Assembly: GCA_002709305.1 (NCBI GenBank) | Contig: PAQM01000006.1 | Coordinates: 124,001 to 188,000, forward strand | Reading direction: 5' to 3' | Length of the DNA stretch: 64,000 bases | DNA from: Crocinitomicaceae bacterium | Lineage (GTDB): Bacteria; Bacteroidota; Bacteroidia; Flavobacteriales_D; Crocinitomicaceae | Notes under the pieces: model-generated | What the model saw: the letters and a program-made list of their open reading frames with translations, nothing else | What the model was told of the DNA's origin: nothing | Database searches by the model: none | Translations under genes and position numbers: made by a program | In this document: in pieces, positions 8,149 to 17,173 of the stretch | Position numbering within the stretch: the stretch's first letter is position 1 | How the letters are laid out: each line of letters opens with the position of its first letter

Positions 8149-10629
8149 TTATAACCATATTAATTTGAAATCTTTAATAGAAGGAAGTTTTTTATATTCT
8201 ACTTTTATTCTGTGATTCCCAGGTAATAAGCTTATAAAATTATCATCAAATTTAAGACCAGTAAGTAAAGAAGAAATCCAAAGATTTCGAACATACTTCT
8301 TATTACATACATTTAAATACATTATTTTTTCATCATAATTAATTGAATCAATCTTCAATTTAACATCCTCTACCCTTGCTTTTTCAAAGCTACAAACCAA
8401 ATTATCATAACAACGGATTAATTGCTTGCCTTCATGATTTTCAAAACTAAAATAAACAACTGAATTTTCATCTACTATCTTGTCCTTCTTTTTATATAAA
8501 CTAATTTCGTATGAACCACTACCGTTCACATGAATCAATGTATCAAATTGACTTATTAAATTACCTTCTAATGAAAAAAATTTAATATTCACTTTACTAT
8601 CAAAAGTATCAACTACATCTGAAACCAAATAATAATCAACATTATTTAAAGTATTGTTTTTAGGTAAAATAGTTACATCATCATAGTAGTCCCTAATCTT
8701 ATAGTGTAAAGCCTTCCAGTTACCATTATAATCAATTGAAGACCAAGTTGGTGCAGGCCAACAATCATTCAACTGCCAATATAATGTACCCCCACAACGT
8801 GGAAAATCAATTCGATGACTTGCAACAGCCATACTAACAGCTTTTGATTGAGTTAATTGAGAAAAGTAAACAAATTCTTCAAAATCATAGGGCTTTCCAA
8901 AAAGTCGCTTAGAATGATTTAAAATCATATCATTACCAACATAACTTTTCTGATGATGTTTCATAACCTCAGATTTTAAATTCCAATCATTCTTTTTTGA
9001 AAAAAGACTTAAAGTATTATATTCAGGGAAACTTTGAAATCCATATTCGGCGTTAAACCTTCCAATTTTTTTTCCAAAATGTTCAATAGGATCTTTACCA
9101 TGCCAAACACCCCAATAATGTTGTGATCCAAAATTATAAAGATCATCTTTTCCCCAGTTACTTAGAGGAGATGTATGAATATAAGGAACATTATTATGCT
9201 TAATTATTATTTCAGGAGCTAACCTTTTAAAAATAAGATTATATGCTGATTCAATTTCTTTTGCACTTTTACCAAACAAACCGTATTTAACTTGAAAACC
9301 CCAATTTTCCCAAGCTACCTTAACTTCATTATTACCATTAAATACTACTACACATGGATGACTAGAAATTCTAGGAATTTGATATTCAAATTCTTTAGTA
9401 ATATTGCTAATAAAAAGACTATCTCCTGGATACATAGAACAAGCAAACATTAAATCTTGCCAAACCATAATTCCTAGCTCATCACAACGTTCAAAAAAAA
9501 TATCGTCAGGATAATAACCTCCACCCCAAACACGAATCATATTAAAATTTGACTCTAACATTAAATCAACCATTTCAACAATATCTTGATCTTTTACTCG
9601 AGAGGGAAAAATATCTTGTGGAATATAGTTTGCACCTTTACAAAAAATTCGCCTACCATTAATTTTAAAATAATAACTTTCCCCCCATTCATCGCTTTCT
9701 CTAATAAGTTCAGAACTCTTAATTCCAAACTTTACATTAAAACTCTCTAAGTACTGTTTATCAACACTTTGTATGATTACTTCATCTTGATACAAATAAG
9801 CTTCTCCATGCCCTCTTGGCCACCATAATTTAGGATCATAAATTTCAACCCTTCTAGTAAAAAAACCGCTCTTACATTTAATTATTTCATCTCCAAAAAG
9901 CTTACTTTTCCACAAAATCTCTTTAATGCTATTATTAGATAAATAAATATCAAATTCAACTACAGAAATACTATCCGACACAGAAATAATACGCGTTGTT
10001 TTTTTTAACAATCTAGCACTATTATAAGACATAATTATTGATGGTTTATTTATACCTATAGTATTTATTCTTAATGCCCAATCCCAACCAAACTGATATT
10101 GAGGTTTTCTTGAATAAGGCGATATCTGAATTTCATGAACATCATTTGGAGCAGGTAGTTGATAACCTACTGCCTTCAATTTATCTTTATGATAAATTAT
10201 AGGAGGGGTAAAAACAACAATAAGCTCATTCAAACCTTTATTAGCCAAATTTTTAATATCACAAGAGTGGGGAATAAAAAAATTATCTGTTTCCAAAATA
10301 AGTTGTTCATTCAAATATACTTTTGCATAAGTATCAATAGAAGGGAAAATTAATTCAACAAATTCTTGGTCCAATTGTTTATCAAGAAAAAATATTGATC
10401 TAAATTCCCACTCATGATTTTCAATCCAATCAAACTTACTCTCATTCATTCCATAGAATGGATCTGGTAAATCCTTATTTGCAATTAAACCTTCTTGTAC
10501 AGATCCTTTAACACCAATATTTATCCACTTTTTTTTAATTGGGTGGAAAAAATCCCAAGAAAGTTCAATATGACAATTAGCATCAAACATAAAGGCCATT
10601 AAAAAAGATATAAATAAAAAATAACGCAT
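8149..10629 (-). CDS. Beta-mannosidase, glycoside hydrolase family 2
   Basis: The 826-residue enzyme removes terminal beta-1,4-linked mannose, as in Man-beta-GlcNAc of the N-glycan core. It has a signal peptide (about residues 1-19, ending DANC) and the GH2 order of jelly-roll domain, Ig-like domain and TIM barrel. The acid/base glutamate is E435 in FNGNNE and the nucleophile E528 in FNAEYGFQS; the GGTLYWQLNDCWPAPTWS segment near residue 660 is characteristic of family 2 beta-mannosidases. A cysteine near the signal end leaves open a lipoprotein, though the lipobox is poor. It follows the glycosylasparaginase gene by nine bases in the same operon, which supports a shared N-glycan role. Family firm, substrate inferred. 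Confidence 0.9.
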   Translation of the reverse strand: MRYFLFISFLMAFMFDANCHIELSWDFFHPIKKKWINIGVKGSVQEGLIANKDLPDPFYGMNESKFDWIENHEWEFRSIFFLDKQLDQEFVELIFPSIDTYAKVYLNEQLILETDNFFIPHSCDIKNLANKGLNELIVVFTPPIIYHKDKLKAVGYQLPAPNDVHEIQISPYSRKPQYQFGWDWALRINTIGINKPSIIMSYNSARLLKKTTRIISVSDSISVVEFDIYLSNNSIKEILWKSKLFGDEIIKCKSGFFTRRVEIYDPKLWWPRGHGEAYLYQDEVIIQSVDKQYLESFNVKFGIKSSELIRESDEWGESYYFKINGRRIFCKGANYIPQDIFPSRVKDQDIVEMVDLMLESNFNMIRVWGGGYYPDDIFFERCDELGIMVWQDLMFACSMYPGDSLFISNITKEFEYQIPRISSHPCVVVFNGNNEVKVAWENWGFQVKYGLFGKSAKEIESAYNLIFKRLAPEIIIKHNNVPYIHTSPLSNWGKDDLYNFGSQHYWGVWHGKDPIEHFGKKIGRFNAEYGFQSFPEYNTLSLFSKKNDWNLKSEVMKHHQKSYVGNDMILNHSKRLFGKPYDFEEFVYFSQLTQSKAVSMAVASHRIDFPRCGGTLYWQLNDCWPAPTWSSIDYNGNWKALHYKIRDYYDDVTILPKNNTLNNVDYYLVSDVVDTFDSKVNIKFFSLEGNLISQFDTLIHVNGSGSYEISLYKKKDKIVDENSVVYFSFENHEGKQLIRCYDNLVCSFEKARVEDVKLKIDSINYDEKIMYLNVCNKKYVRNLWISSLLTGLKFDDNFISLLPGNHRIKVEYKKLPSIKDFKLIWL

Positions 10630-10638
10630 AATTCAATA

Positions 10639-11634
10639 TTACCATCGACGATTGTACTCAGCATCAATTAACGATGATTTATTAACTTTTTTTAAAGCAA
10701 AATTAAAGCCATTAAAAACAGAGTAAGCCCCATAATTACCTTTTTTATCCAATGCTAGAAAGCCAACCTGCAACCCATCTAAATTTTTATGTTTAGAAAT
10801 AATTCTAGATACAGTTTCTTTGCAAGCTTCTTGGGGTGAATAACCCTGTCTCATTAACTCTACAACAGTATGGCTTCCAGAAATACGGATTACAGCCTCA
10901 CCCAATCCAGTAGCACAAGCAGCACCTATTTCATTATCAACAAAAAGACCTGCACCAATAATTGGAGAATCCCCAACTCGACCTGGAAGCTTATACCCCC
11001 ATCCACTTGTAGTACAAGCACCACTTAAATTACCATTAGCATCTAAAGCCAACATACCAATAGTATCATGATTCTCACTATTGATTATTGGTTTTTTAAA
11101 TTTCTCTTTATTACCTCTCTTCCATTCTCTCCATTCTTTTTTTACTTCTTTTATAGGCGACTTAATGTGTTTAAACCCACAACTTAAAGCAAAATCTTTA
11201 GCACCTTGACCTACCAACATAACATGAGGAGTGTCATCCATTACCCTTCGAGCAACTGAAATTGGATGTTTAATACCTTCTAAACAAGCTACAGATCCAC
11301 AATTAGAATTAGAATCCATTATACAAGCATCTAATGTAACTTGTCCACTAAGATCTGGCCTACCTCCAATACCAACACTTCTATTTGTCATATCTGCCTC
11401 AGTTGTCTTTACACCAATCTCTACAGCATCAAGAGAAGAACCATTAGCACTCAAAATATCCCATGCATTTTCATTAGCAGCCATACCATGCTCCCAAGTA
11501 GATATTACTATTGGTTTTACAATACTATCTGAATTACTTGTAAATCCATGTAAATTATCTATTGCCTTTGATGGTTTTATAAAGCTTAAAGCTGATGCAC
11601 TTAGCCCGAATTTTAAAAAAAATCTTCGTTTCAT
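10639..11634 (-). CDS. Glycosylasparaginase (N4-(beta-N-acetylglucosaminyl)-L-asparaginase), Ntn hydrolase
   Basis: The 331-residue protein cleaves the GlcNAc-asparagine bond left at the end of N-glycoprotein breakdown. It is an N-terminal-nucleophile hydrolase made as one chain that cuts itself before a threonine: ENHDTIGM puts the cut between D190 and T191. The substrate pocket segments GWGYKLPGRVGDSPIIGAG and ATGLGEAVIR are present. The N-terminus MKRRFFLKFG has a twin-arginine motif followed by a hydrophobic stretch and SKA, so export to the periplasm folded through Tat is likely. The Elizabethkingia meningoseptica enzyme is the studied bacterial relative. It sits one base after mltG and nine before the beta-mannosidase gene. 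Confidence 0.92.
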   Translation of the reverse strand: MKRRFFLKFGLSASALSFIKPSKAIDNLHGFTSNSDSIVKPIVISTWEHGMAANENAWDILSANGSSLDAVEIGVKTTEADMTNRSVGIGGRPDLSGQVTLDACIMDSNSNCGSVACLEGIKHPISVARRVMDDTPHVMLVGQGAKDFALSCGFKHIKSPIKEVKKEWREWKRGNKEKFKKPIINSENHDTIGMLALDANGNLSGACTTSGWGYKLPGRVGDSPIIGAGLFVDNEIGAACATGLGEAVIRISGSHTVVELMRQGYSPQEACKETVSRIISKHKNLDGLQVGFLALDKKGNYGAYSVFNGFNFALKKVNKSSLIDAEYNRRW

Positions 11635-11635
11635 A

Positions 11636-12700
11636 TTAGCCGTTCTTTTTTAATAAATATTTTTTTAACCAAGATCGATATATTTGAACATTTTTCTCAT
11701 GTTCAGTGTTAGTAACTGCAAAATTATGTCCTTTACCACCAGGTCTACCACACATAAAAATATAATCAACATCTGCAGGATTTAAGACCGAATCTATAAC
11801 ATCTCTAGAAACCAAACAAATTGGACCAGGAGGTAGACCAAAATACTTGTAAGTATTATAAGGACAATCTATTTCTTTATGCTTATTTAATAAACGTTCA
11901 ACACCATTCAATTTATTACCCCAACAAAATTTAAAAGTTGGATCAGATTGTAATCTCATACCTTTATTAAGTCTATTTATATATAATTTAGCAATAATTG
12001 GCCATTCGCTCTTTATTTTAGATTCAGAATAAACAATACTTGCTATTGTAACCACCTCTGAAGGTAAATTAAAACCTATACTTTTCATTTTTTTTATACG
12101 GTCTTCATTCCAAAAATTTTTAAACTCATTAGCCATAAAAGAAGTGAATTTCTTCGCATCAGTATCAAAATACATTAGATATCTTTCTGGTAAAAATAAC
12201 GCAGGCATTTGTTCATAAGTAAAACCATAAAAATCATGTGTTTTTTTATCAGACAGATAAGAGGCAATTTCAGAGCTGTCTGCTAATATACAATTACTAA
12301 TATTTGAGGCAATATCTTGAATATTGTTACATCTATTAAAATCAACATTAACCTTAACTTCTGATTTTCCATTGCCATCATCGTCTTTAAGAAAACCATT
12401 AACCAATGATGAAATTTGAGTTTGTGATAAAATTATATACTTACCAGCAGCGAAATTATTCACATCAATTTTATTACCAATAACATAATCTCGAAAATGA
12501 GTTCCATTTAAAATAATTTCATTAGCAATCAATCGAGAAATTAACTCATCTAATGAAGGATCTTCTCGAAATAGCAGTTTCACCTCAGAAGTATTTATTG
12601 TTCTTGTATCTTCTTTAAACAAACGAATAATATAATTTCTATTATAGAAAGACAAAAAAGCAAATAGAAACAAAAAAATAACAATTAGTCTTTTAAACAT
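11636..12700 (-). CDS. mltG: Endolytic peptidoglycan transglycosylase MltG (YceG family)
   Basis: MltG cuts nascent glycan strands at the inner membrane and sets strand length. The 354-residue protein has one N-terminal membrane helix (about residues 3-18), a LysM-like region (FAAGKYIIL near 83) and the catalytic YceG domain. The catalytic glutamate equivalent to E. coli E218 is E226 in IASIVYSES; the following INRLNKGMRLQSDPT and YNTYKYFGLPPGPI segments are family signatures. ASIVYSES lacks the usual first Glu of ASIVEKET but keeps the catalytic second one. Its start overlaps the GNAT gene by 16 bases and its stop is one base from the glycosylasparaginase gene. Confidence 0.93.
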   Translation of the reverse strand: MFKRLIVIFLFLFAFLSFYNRNYIIRLFKEDTRTINTSEVKLLFREDPSLDELISRLIANEIILNGTHFRDYVIGNKIDVNNFAAGKYIILSQTQISSLVNGFLKDDDGNGKSEVKVNVDFNRCNNIQDIASNISNCILADSSEIASYLSDKKTHDFYGFTYEQMPALFLPERYLMYFDTDAKKFTSFMANEFKNFWNEDRIKKMKSIGFNLPSEVVTIASIVYSESKIKSEWPIIAKLYINRLNKGMRLQSDPTFKFCWGNKLNGVERLLNKHKEIDCPYNTYKYFGLPPGPICLVSRDVIDSVLNPADVDYIFMCGRPGGKGHNFAVTNTEHEKNVQIYRSWLKKYLLKKNG

Positions 12701-13191
12701 TTCTCAAATAATATTAAATCAATATAATCATCATTAGAAATATAACTCTTTTCTAAAGAATCCTTTTTTTTAAAATTACACTTTTCAAATAAAGCTAAAC
12801 TTGCTTTATTATTAGAATAAATCGTGCAAATCAACTTATTAACACCTATATTTAAAGCTTCAACCTCAAGCAGTTGAATCGCTTTATAGGCAAAACCTTT
12901 TTTTCTATTTTCCTTATCAGCTATTAATATACCTACTCTAGCTTTTTCTTCAATTAAATTTATCTCAAACAAATCAACTGCACCCAATCTAAAATTAGTT
13001 TTTGAATCACATATAATCCATCTAGCTTGTCTTGAATGACTTATATCATCTAATGAATCAATCAACCTTAAAATATCCGCTAATTCATACTTAGAACTAT
13101 TATCACTAACACGCCAATTTTCAATATCGTTTTCCCATTGTAAAACTTTAATGGCATCATCATATCTAATTGGTCTAATATATACACTCAT
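12685..13191 (-). CDS. GNAT family acetyltransferase (RimJ/RimL type)
   Basis: The 168-residue protein has the GNAT fold: an N-terminal IRPIRYDDAIKVLQWEN segment, the strand RVGILIADKENRKKGFAYKA near residues 85-104 carrying the acetyl-CoA loop (here RKKGFA instead of R.rG.G/A), and the C-terminal YSNNKASLALFEKCNFKKK segment common to the RimJ/RimL group. Substrate is unknown. A GNAT gene beside dapF and mltG is a recurrent arrangement in Flavobacteriia, from memory. Start and preceding stop share an ATGA overlap (13188-13191), which indicates coupled translation with the unknown gene upstream. Confidence 0.8.
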   Translation of the reverse strand: MSVYIRPIRYDDAIKVLQWENDIENWRVSDNSSKYELADILRLIDSLDDISHSRQARWIICDSKTNFRLGAVDLFEINLIEEKARVGILIADKENRKKGFAYKAIQLLEVEALNIGVNKLICTIYSNNKASLALFEKCNFKKKDSLEKSYISNDDYIDLILFEKCLKD

Positions 13192-13685
13192 AAATCTTGA
13201 CTTAAAAAAATCAATCTTTTATTTATATCATCAAGATTATAATCTTTAATACCATTAAAATCTTCAGGTAAATTTAATCCATATACACCTTCTATTCTTT
13301 TCTTTTGATCAAGACAGAAAAGCAATTCTACTATTTTATTAGAATTATGCTCATTGAGAATTTTTTTTATTGGTTCAAGACAAGTAATCTTATATGGTAT
13401 AGTATTATGAAAAAAATTAAAGGAATTAGAAACATCTTTTTTAGAAATACAATCCTTCAAGCAAAAACAAATGAATGCTGTTTTTTTTATATTCATTAAA
13501 CTTACAACACTCTCAATTGGTACATCAACATCCTTTCCTCTGGATTTTAAACTAAAAAAACAACCATCGACTGAAAGACCAATATGAGGGGGTTTTTTGT
13601 CAGCATGTAACACCCATATAACAATTCCTTTTGAAACTTTTTGAAGTTCAAATTTTTTTACACTTTCAAGTTTAAAATCACACAT
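13188..13685 (-). CDS. Conserved-looking protein of unknown function between dapF and a GNAT gene
   Basis: I do not recognise this 165-residue protein with certainty. The ATG at 13685 is used; a TTG just before it is in frame but less likely. The start overlaps dapF by eight bases and the stop overlaps the GNAT gene by four, so it is a coupled member of the operon. It has no signal peptide or membrane helix. The segment VLHADKKPPHIGLSVDGCFFSLK near residues 26-48 looks like a functional core (short HADKKPPHIG motif, then a GC/F step), and four more cysteines occur (FICFCLKDC and LLFCLD). It could be a small papain-like or metal-dependent enzyme, but that is only a guess. Confidence 0.7.
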   Translation of the reverse strand: MCDFKLESVKKFELQKVSKGIVIWVLHADKKPPHIGLSVDGCFFSLKSRGKDVDVPIESVVSLMNIKKTAFICFCLKDCISKKDVSNSFNFFHNTIPYKITCLEPIKKILNEHNSNKIVELLFCLDQKKRIEGVYGLNLPEDFNGIKDYNLDDINKRLIFLSQDL

Positions 13686-14454
13686 CAATTAATGCTTCAA
13701 ATACAAATTTCACAGGACCAGTTAACCAGATATCATGAAAACTATCATTATTTTTTTTAGCCGAAACTTTTATCAATCCTCCTTTAGTATTAATTTTAAT
13801 TTCAGTTTCACTTTTATTTTTTACTATCATAAAGATTAGTGCACAAGCAACAGCACCAGTACCACAAGATAAAGTTTCATTTTCAACACCTCGTTCATAA
13901 GTAGCAATATTAATTTCATTTTTTGAAACAATAGACATAACATTTACATTAATACCTTCTGGATCAAAACATTCTTGAAATCTAACTGACCTTCCATATT
14001 TTACAACATCACAATTCCTAATATCATCTAAAATATGAATATAATGTGGAGAACCTGTATTTATAATAAAATCATCTCCATTAGTTTCATATTTTTCAAC
14101 TGAAGACATCTCTAAACATACACTATCTGATTTAACAAATGCTTTATGAGGCCCATCTATAGCATAAAAAAAAGCTTTATTATTTATAATTCCGATTGAT
14201 TCAGCATAAGCAACAGAACATCTAGCACCATTTCCACAAAAACTTTGGCTACCATCAGAGTTAAAATATTCTATTTCAAAATCAAAGCCTTTCTTTTTTG
14301 ATATTTTAATTAATCCGTCAGCTCCTATTCCAATATGGCGGTTACACAAAAATTGAATTTGAGAAATACTTAATAAATCATAATCACCTAACATATTATT
14401 AAGGATTATAAAATCATTTCCTGAGCCATGATATTTTGAAAAATGTATTCTCAT
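13678..14454 (-). CDS. dapF: Diaminopimelate epimerase DapF
   Basis: DapF converts LL- to meso-diaminopimelate, the last shared step before lysine and the peptidoglycan cross-linking residue. The 258-residue protein has both catalytic cysteines: C73 in FCGNGARC and C197 in LSCGTGAVAC. The N-terminal YHGSGNDFI segment is also a family signature. It is the first gene of a six-gene minus-strand operon that continues to the beta-mannosidase gene. A strong promoter ends four bases before its ATG, so the message may be leaderless. Other lysine-pathway genes in the window are dapA (46116) and dapB (29795), each in a different operon. Confidence 0.95.
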   Translation of the reverse strand: MRIHFSKYHGSGNDFIILNNMLGDYDLLSISQIQFLCNRHIGIGADGLIKISKKKGFDFEIEYFNSDGSQSFCGNGARCSVAYAESIGIINNKAFFYAIDGPHKAFVKSDSVCLEMSSVEKYETNGDDFIINTGSPHYIHILDDIRNCDVVKYGRSVRFQECFDPEGINVNVMSIVSKNEINIATYERGVENETLSCGTGAVACALIFMIVKNKSETEIKINTKGGLIKVSAKKNNDSFHDIWLTGPVKFVFEALIDV

Positions 14455-14458
14455 AAAA

Positions 14459-14489
14459 CAAAACTAGTTTATATCAATAAAATGACAAT
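14459..14489 (-). promoter_or_regulatory. Promoter of the dapF-mltG-mannosidase operon
   Basis: On the minus strand the region reads ATTG (14489-14486), 19 bases, then TAGTTTTG (14466-14459), a full match to the Bacteroidota TTG-N19-TAnnTTTG promoter. The last base of the box is separated from the dapF ATG by four bases. Confidence 0.7.
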
Positions 14490-14548
14490 ATTAAGCTTCT
14501 TTTTTAACAAAAAAAAAATAAAACATTTTCATTTTTTTATCGTTATTA

Positions 14549-14580
14549 TTTGAAAATAATTATAAAAAAATAGACCTTTG
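14549..14580 (+). promoter_or_regulatory. Probable promoter of the HtrA protease gene
   Basis: TTTG (14549-14552) is followed after 20 bases by GACCTTTG (14573-14580), which differs from TAnnTTTG at one fixed position. Predicted leader of about 30 bases. It is divergent from the dapF promoter; 162 bases separate the two start codons. Confidence 0.5.
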
Positions 14581-14616
14581 GCTTAATAATTGCTTAAATA
14601 AAAACAAAATTAGAAT

Positions 14617-16110
14617 ATGAAAAATAAACTTAAACTTTTTGGAATAGGAATTATAGGTGGAATAATTCCATTGACAGCTTTTTTAACATTCAATATGTTT
14701 TTTGATTTAAATAAAGAAAATCCTAAACTTTATTTAAATCATGTTAATGATAATGCAACACAAATTACTGGAAAAAAGACTAGTTCGAGATATGGAATAA
14801 TATCTAGTAATACTGATTTTGTGAACGCTTCATCAAACACTCTCAATTCTGTTGTTCATGTTACAACCAAAGTAGAAACAACATCATTTCAAAGAGACAT
14901 ATTTTCTGAGTTTTTTTATGGTCCAGGTGCAGGAGGAAGAGAATATAAACAATATGGTTCAGGTTCAGGTTCAGGGGTAATTGTATCAACTGATGGTTAT
15001 ATCGTTACAAATAATCACGTAATCGAAAATGCAAAAGAAATAGAAGTAACACTAAATGATAATCGTAAATATAACGCCAAAATAATAGGTGCTGACCCAT
15101 CAACAGATATTGCAGTATTAAAAATTGAAGAAAAAGGATTAGTTGCTATCCCCATAGGAAATAGTGACAATATTCAAGTTGGCGAATGGGTATTAGCAGT
15201 AGGAAATCCCTTCAATTTAACAAGTACTGTAACAGCCGGTATTGTCTCTGCTAAAGCACGTAATATAAATTTATTATCAGAACGTTCAAACTCAAATATT
15301 GTTCCAATTGAATCATTTATTCAAACAGATGCAGCCGTAAATCCAGGAAATTCTGGTGGCGCTTTAGTTAACACAAACGGTGAATTAGTTGGTATAAACA
15401 CTGCTATTGCATCAAAAACTGGTAGTTATACTGGCTATTCTTTTGCTGTTCCAGTGAATCTTGTTAAAAAAGTTATGACTGATTTAGTGGATTATGGTAT
15501 AGTACAACGTGGATACTTAGGAGTTCAAATAACCAACATAACACAGGAGTTAGTAGAAGAAAAAAACTTGAAAAATATTAAAGGAGTTTATGTCGCTGGG
15601 GTTTTAGAAAATGGAAGTGCAAAAAAGGCCGGAGTCAAAGAAGGAGATGTAATACTAAAAATTGGATTAAAAACAGTTAACTCAGTTGCTTCACTTCAAG
15701 AAGAAGTTGGCAAAAGAAGACCTGGAGACAAAGTAAATATTACCATACGAAATGATAAAGGGAATGAAGTTGTTAAAGAAATTATACTCCGAAATAGTGA
15801 TGGTGAAACAAAACTTGTAAGTAAAGAAGAAATCAAAAAAAATGTAGCACTTGGTGCTACTTTTGTTGAAATCACAAATAAAGAGAAAAAAGAATTAAAC
15901 ATTTTAACCGGAGTTAAAATAAAATCTTTAAATACTGGAAAACTAAAATCACTAGGATTAAAAGAAGGTATGATTATTTTAAAAATAAATAATGAAACAG
16001 TTGAATCAGTGGAACAAGTTACTTCAAAATTAAATAGCTCTAACAGAGGTATTCTTTTAGAGATAATAACAGAAAGTGGAAAAAGAGAATTTGTCGGCTT
16101 TGGTCTATAA
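14617..16110 (+). CDS. HtrA/DegP-type periplasmic serine protease (Do-like)
   Basis: The 497-residue protein degrades and refolds damaged envelope proteins. An N-terminal hydrophobic segment (about residues 8-27) directs it to the periplasm, probably anchored. The trypsin-like domain has the complete triad H134 (TNNHVIE), D164 (STDIAVLK) and S246 (NPGNSGGAL). Two PDZ domains follow: the first around 295-395 (RGYLGVQI, VKEGDVILKI) and the second around 405-495 (LKEGMIILKI). A glycine-rich stretch before the protease core (GPGAGG, GSGSGSG) matches the flexible LA-loop region of DegP. It stands alone, just upstream of the primary sigma gene, a common neighbourhood in Flavobacteriia from memory. 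Assignment as DegP rather than DegQ/DegS rests on the two PDZ domains. Confidence 0.93.
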   Translation: MKNKLKLFGIGIIGGIIPLTAFLTFNMFFDLNKENPKLYLNHVNDNATQITGKKTSSRYGIISSNTDFVNASSNTLNSVVHVTTKVETTSFQRDIFSEFFYGPGAGGREYKQYGSGSGSGVIVSTDGYIVTNNHVIENAKEIEVTLNDNRKYNAKIIGADPSTDIAVLKIEEKGLVAIPIGNSDNIQVGEWVLAVGNPFNLTSTVTAGIVSAKARNINLLSERSNSNIVPIESFIQTDAAVNPGNSGGALVNTNGELVGINTAIASKTGSYTGYSFAVPVNLVKKVMTDLVDYGIVQRGYLGVQITNITQELVEEKNLKNIKGVYVAGVLENGSAKKAGVKEGDVILKIGLKTVNSVASLQEEVGKRRPGDKVNITIRNDKGNEVVKEIILRNSDGETKLVSKEEIKKNVALGATFVEITNKEKKELNILTGVKIKSLNTGKLKSLGLKEGMIILKINNETVESVEQVTSKLNSSNRGILLEIITESGKREFVGFGL

Positions 16111-16160
16111 ATCAATATTTTAAGATGATAATTGTATATTTTTAATTTTAACGTTTATTT

Positions 16161-16194
16161 TTTTTGAAAATGGTTTTTTTTAGCCTTATCTTTG
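16161..16194 (+). promoter_or_regulatory. Promoter of the primary sigma factor gene
   Basis: TTTTTG (16161-16166), 20 bases, then TATCTTTG (16187-16194): both elements of the Bacteroidota housekeeping promoter match. The predicted leader is about 55 bases before the ATG at 16257. Confidence 0.75.
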
Positions 16195-16256
16195 CATCCA
16201 CAATTATTCTTATAAGAAATTAAATATTCATAAATAGTCCAAAGAAGAGAAAGATA

Positions 16257-17123
16257 ATGAGACAACTTAAAATAACTAAATCTATTACTAATCGTGAAAG
16301 TCAATCTTTAGATAAGTACCTTCAAGATATTGGTAAAGAAGAGTTAATAACAGCAGAGCAAGAAGTAGAATTAGCAAGACAAATTAAACAAGGTGATCAA
16401 AGAGCACTTGAAAAATTAACAAGAGCAAACCTTCGATTTGTAGTATCAGTAGCTAAACAATATCAAAATCAAGGACTAACATTACCCGATCTTATAAACG
16501 AAGGAAATTTAGGTTTAATAAAAGCTGCCCAAAAATTTGATGAAACACGTGGATTCAAATTTATTTCATACGCCGTTTGGTGGATACGTCAATCAATACT
16601 TCAAGCATTAGCAGAACAAGCAAGAATTGTTCGTCTTCCTCTAAATCAAGTTGGATCTTTAAATAAAATAAACAAGGCTTTTTCACGCCTTGAACAAGAA
16701 TTTGAAAGACCACCATCAGCTGAAGAATTGGCAGAAGCTTTAGAGGTTCCCGAAGATAAAATCAAGGAAAGTTTAAACGTTTCTGGAAGGCATGTTTCAA
16801 TGGATGCTCCCCTATCTACTTCTGAAGACGGGGGTACACTTATGGATGTTATGTCAAATAATGATTCTCCAAAAGCAGACCATGAATTAATGTCGGAATC
16901 TCTTCAAAGAGAAATTGAAAGATCGTTAAGTACATTAACAGATAAAGAAAGAGAAATTATTCGTTTATTCTTCGGTATTGGAATGAATCATGGACTAACC
17001 CTAGAAGAAATTGGAGCTAAATTTAATTTAACACGTGAACGTGTAAGGCAAATTAAAGAAAAAGCCATTCGTCGTTTAAGACATACTTCTCGAAACAAAC
17101 TACTTAAAGCTTATTTAGGATAA
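16257..17123 (+). CDS. rpoD: Primary RNA polymerase sigma factor (RpoD/SigA)
   Basis: This 288-residue sigma-70 directs housekeeping transcription from TTG/TAnnTTTG promoters. It has the compact Bacteroidota form without the long region 1.1 of E. coli RpoD. Visible parts are region 1.2 ([15 protein letters not shown], from residue 18), region 2 with the core -10 recognition segment [18 protein letters not shown] (about 100-117), region 3 ([13 protein letters not shown]) and region 4 with the helix-turn-helix [19 protein letters not shown] (about 247-265). Length and sequence fit the primary sigma of the phylum. It has its own promoter and a strong terminator. Confidence 0.97.
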   Translation: MRQLKITKSITNRESQSLDKYLQDIGKEELITAEQEVELARQIKQGDQRALEKLTRANLRFVVSVAKQYQNQGLTLPDLINEGNLGLIKAAQKFDETRGFKFISYAVWWIRQSILQALAEQARIVRLPLNQVGSLNKINKAFSRLEQEFERPPSAEELAEALEVPEDKIKESLNVSGRHVSMDAPLSTSEDGGTLMDVMSNNDSPKADHELMSESLQREIERSLSTLTDKEREIIRLFFGIGMNHGLTLEEIGAKFNLTRERVRQIKEKAIRRLRHTSRNKLLKAYLG

Positions 17124-17134
17124 AAATTTAGAAG

Positions 17135-17157
17135 GTGCCCATCAGGGCACTTTTTAT
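17135..17157 (+). terminator. Intrinsic terminator after rpoD
   Basis: GTGCCC, loop ATCA, GGGCAC, then TTTTT: a six-base-pair GC-rich stem followed by a U-run, twelve bases after the rpoD stop. Confidence 0.9.
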
Positions 17158-17173
17158 TTAATACATATTCAAC

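Noticed and set aside
11231-11653. 140-codon plus-strand frame opposite the glycosylasparaginase gene
   Set aside because: Antisense shadow of a clear enzyme gene; no family similarity and no promoter.
15696-16115. 139-codon minus-strand frame opposite the HtrA PDZ region
   Set aside because: Antisense shadow of a well-supported gene.
16542-16552. CACGTG-containing sites as parS (also 17029, 39849, 44072, 49057)
   Set aside because: All lie in coding sequence and lack the flanking GTTT/AAAC arms of parS.
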